Assembly (NCBI GenBank): GCA_938082915.1
Contig: CALKCG010000190.1
Span: 1 to 5,212, forward strand
Length of the DNA stretch: 5,212 bases
Direction: 5' to 3'
Source of the DNA: an uncultured archaeon
GTDB lineage: Archaea > Thermoproteota > CALKCG01 > B24
Shown here one piece after another: positions 5,013 to 5,212 of the stretch. Under the pieces are notes generated by a model. It was given only the letters and a program-made list of their open reading frames with translations, did no database searches and was not told where the DNA came from. A program made the position numbers and the translations under genes. The number at the start of each line of letters is the position of its first letter. The first letter of the stretch is position 1.

Positions 5013-5212
5013 TCAACCTCTACGGCTTCTAAGAATCATAAGCGCACTCGCAAGATTTCCGCCGGACTCTTCCAAAGCCTTCCTAGCCTCTTCAACCGTT
5101 ACACCTGTCTGAGAAGCTAGAAGCATTACATCGTCTTCAGATATCTCAGGCTCCTCTAAGACTTCTTCAGCTCTCTCAACGGTTCTCTCAGAAATCTTAC
5201 CGGATATTTGGA
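5013..5212 (-). CDS. nac: Nascent polypeptide-associated complex protein (alpha-NAC), C-terminal part
   Basis: The gene runs off the window edge, so only the last 65 codons are visible. They begin QISGKISERTVE, fitting the end of the beta-barrel NAC domain. A charged linker follows, then a UBA domain with PEISEDDVMLLASQTGVTVEEARKAL split over residues 21-46 of the fragment, SGGNLASALMIL, and a basic tail RSRRG. The D-V-x-L-x-x-x-Q-T-G-V-x-x-E-x-A-x-x-A-L pattern and the G-G-N-x-A-x-A end are typical of archaeal NAC. Archaeal NAC forms a homodimer that binds ribosomes and shields emerging polypeptides. The stop TGA (5013-5015) overlaps the possible TTG start of the phosphatase and lies eight bases before its ATG, so the two are probably one transcript. 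Confidence 0.9.
   Translation of the reverse strand, partial: QISGKISERTVERAEEVLEEPEISEDDVMLLASQTGVTVEEARKALEESGGNLASALMILRSRRG

Noticed and set aside
4210..5016. TTG at 5016 as the phosphatase start
   Set aside because: The only nearby ribosome binding site (GAGG) touches this codon directly, so the ATG at 5004 is more likely; the longer form remains possible.

Overview
The window is archaeal. It carries ribosomal protein S27e, translation initiation factor aIF2 alpha, the H/ACA RNP protein Nop10, a PAC2-family proteasome assembly chaperone, an alpha-NAC homologue and a pyruvoyl-dependent arginine decarboxylase. Together these occur only in archaea. No gene fixes the phylum. Moderate base composition, frequent TTG starts and strong GGAGG-type ribosome binding sites are visible. 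A TACK-type or deep-branching thermophile is a guess, not a demonstration.

Layout. Positions 1-600 hold no intact conserved gene. Frame +1 there has nine in-frame stops, but a short stretch near 316-430 resembles the C-terminal end of an IS5-like DDE transposase, so this is probably decayed mobile DNA. Two plus-strand genes follow: arginine decarboxylase (601-1098), then a membrane-anchored GH99-type glycoside hydrolase (1157-2251). The hydrolase converges on a minus-strand cluster, and the two end genes share the palindrome CTAG as reciprocal stop codons. Read in transcription order, from high to low coordinates, the minus-strand cluster is: alpha-NAC C-terminus (cut by the window edge), inositol monophosphatase/FBPase family enzyme, rpS27e, aIF2 alpha, nop10 (53 codons, 3018-3179) and the PAC2 chaperone.

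The last four minus-strand genes overlap by 1-4 nt (TTGA, TAATG, TTGA) and should be translationally coupled. They link small-subunit ribosome structure, initiator tRNA delivery, rRNA pseudouridylation and proteasome assembly. S27e has a candidate promoter of its own in the 51-nt gap after the phosphatase gene. The phosphatase lies only a few bases after NAC and probably shares its transcript. The arginine decarboxylase starts polyamine synthesis (arginine to agmatine). The GH99 enzyme probably faces the outside of the cell and acts on alpha-mannosides; no partner gene for it is visible here.

I see no CRISPR array, tRNA, rRNA or complete insertion sequence. Most of the window is conserved archaeal housekeeping DNA. 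The less ordinary parts are the archaeal GH99 enzyme, the transposase-like relic, the run of TTG starts, and the palindrome at the S27e promoter and ribosome binding site.
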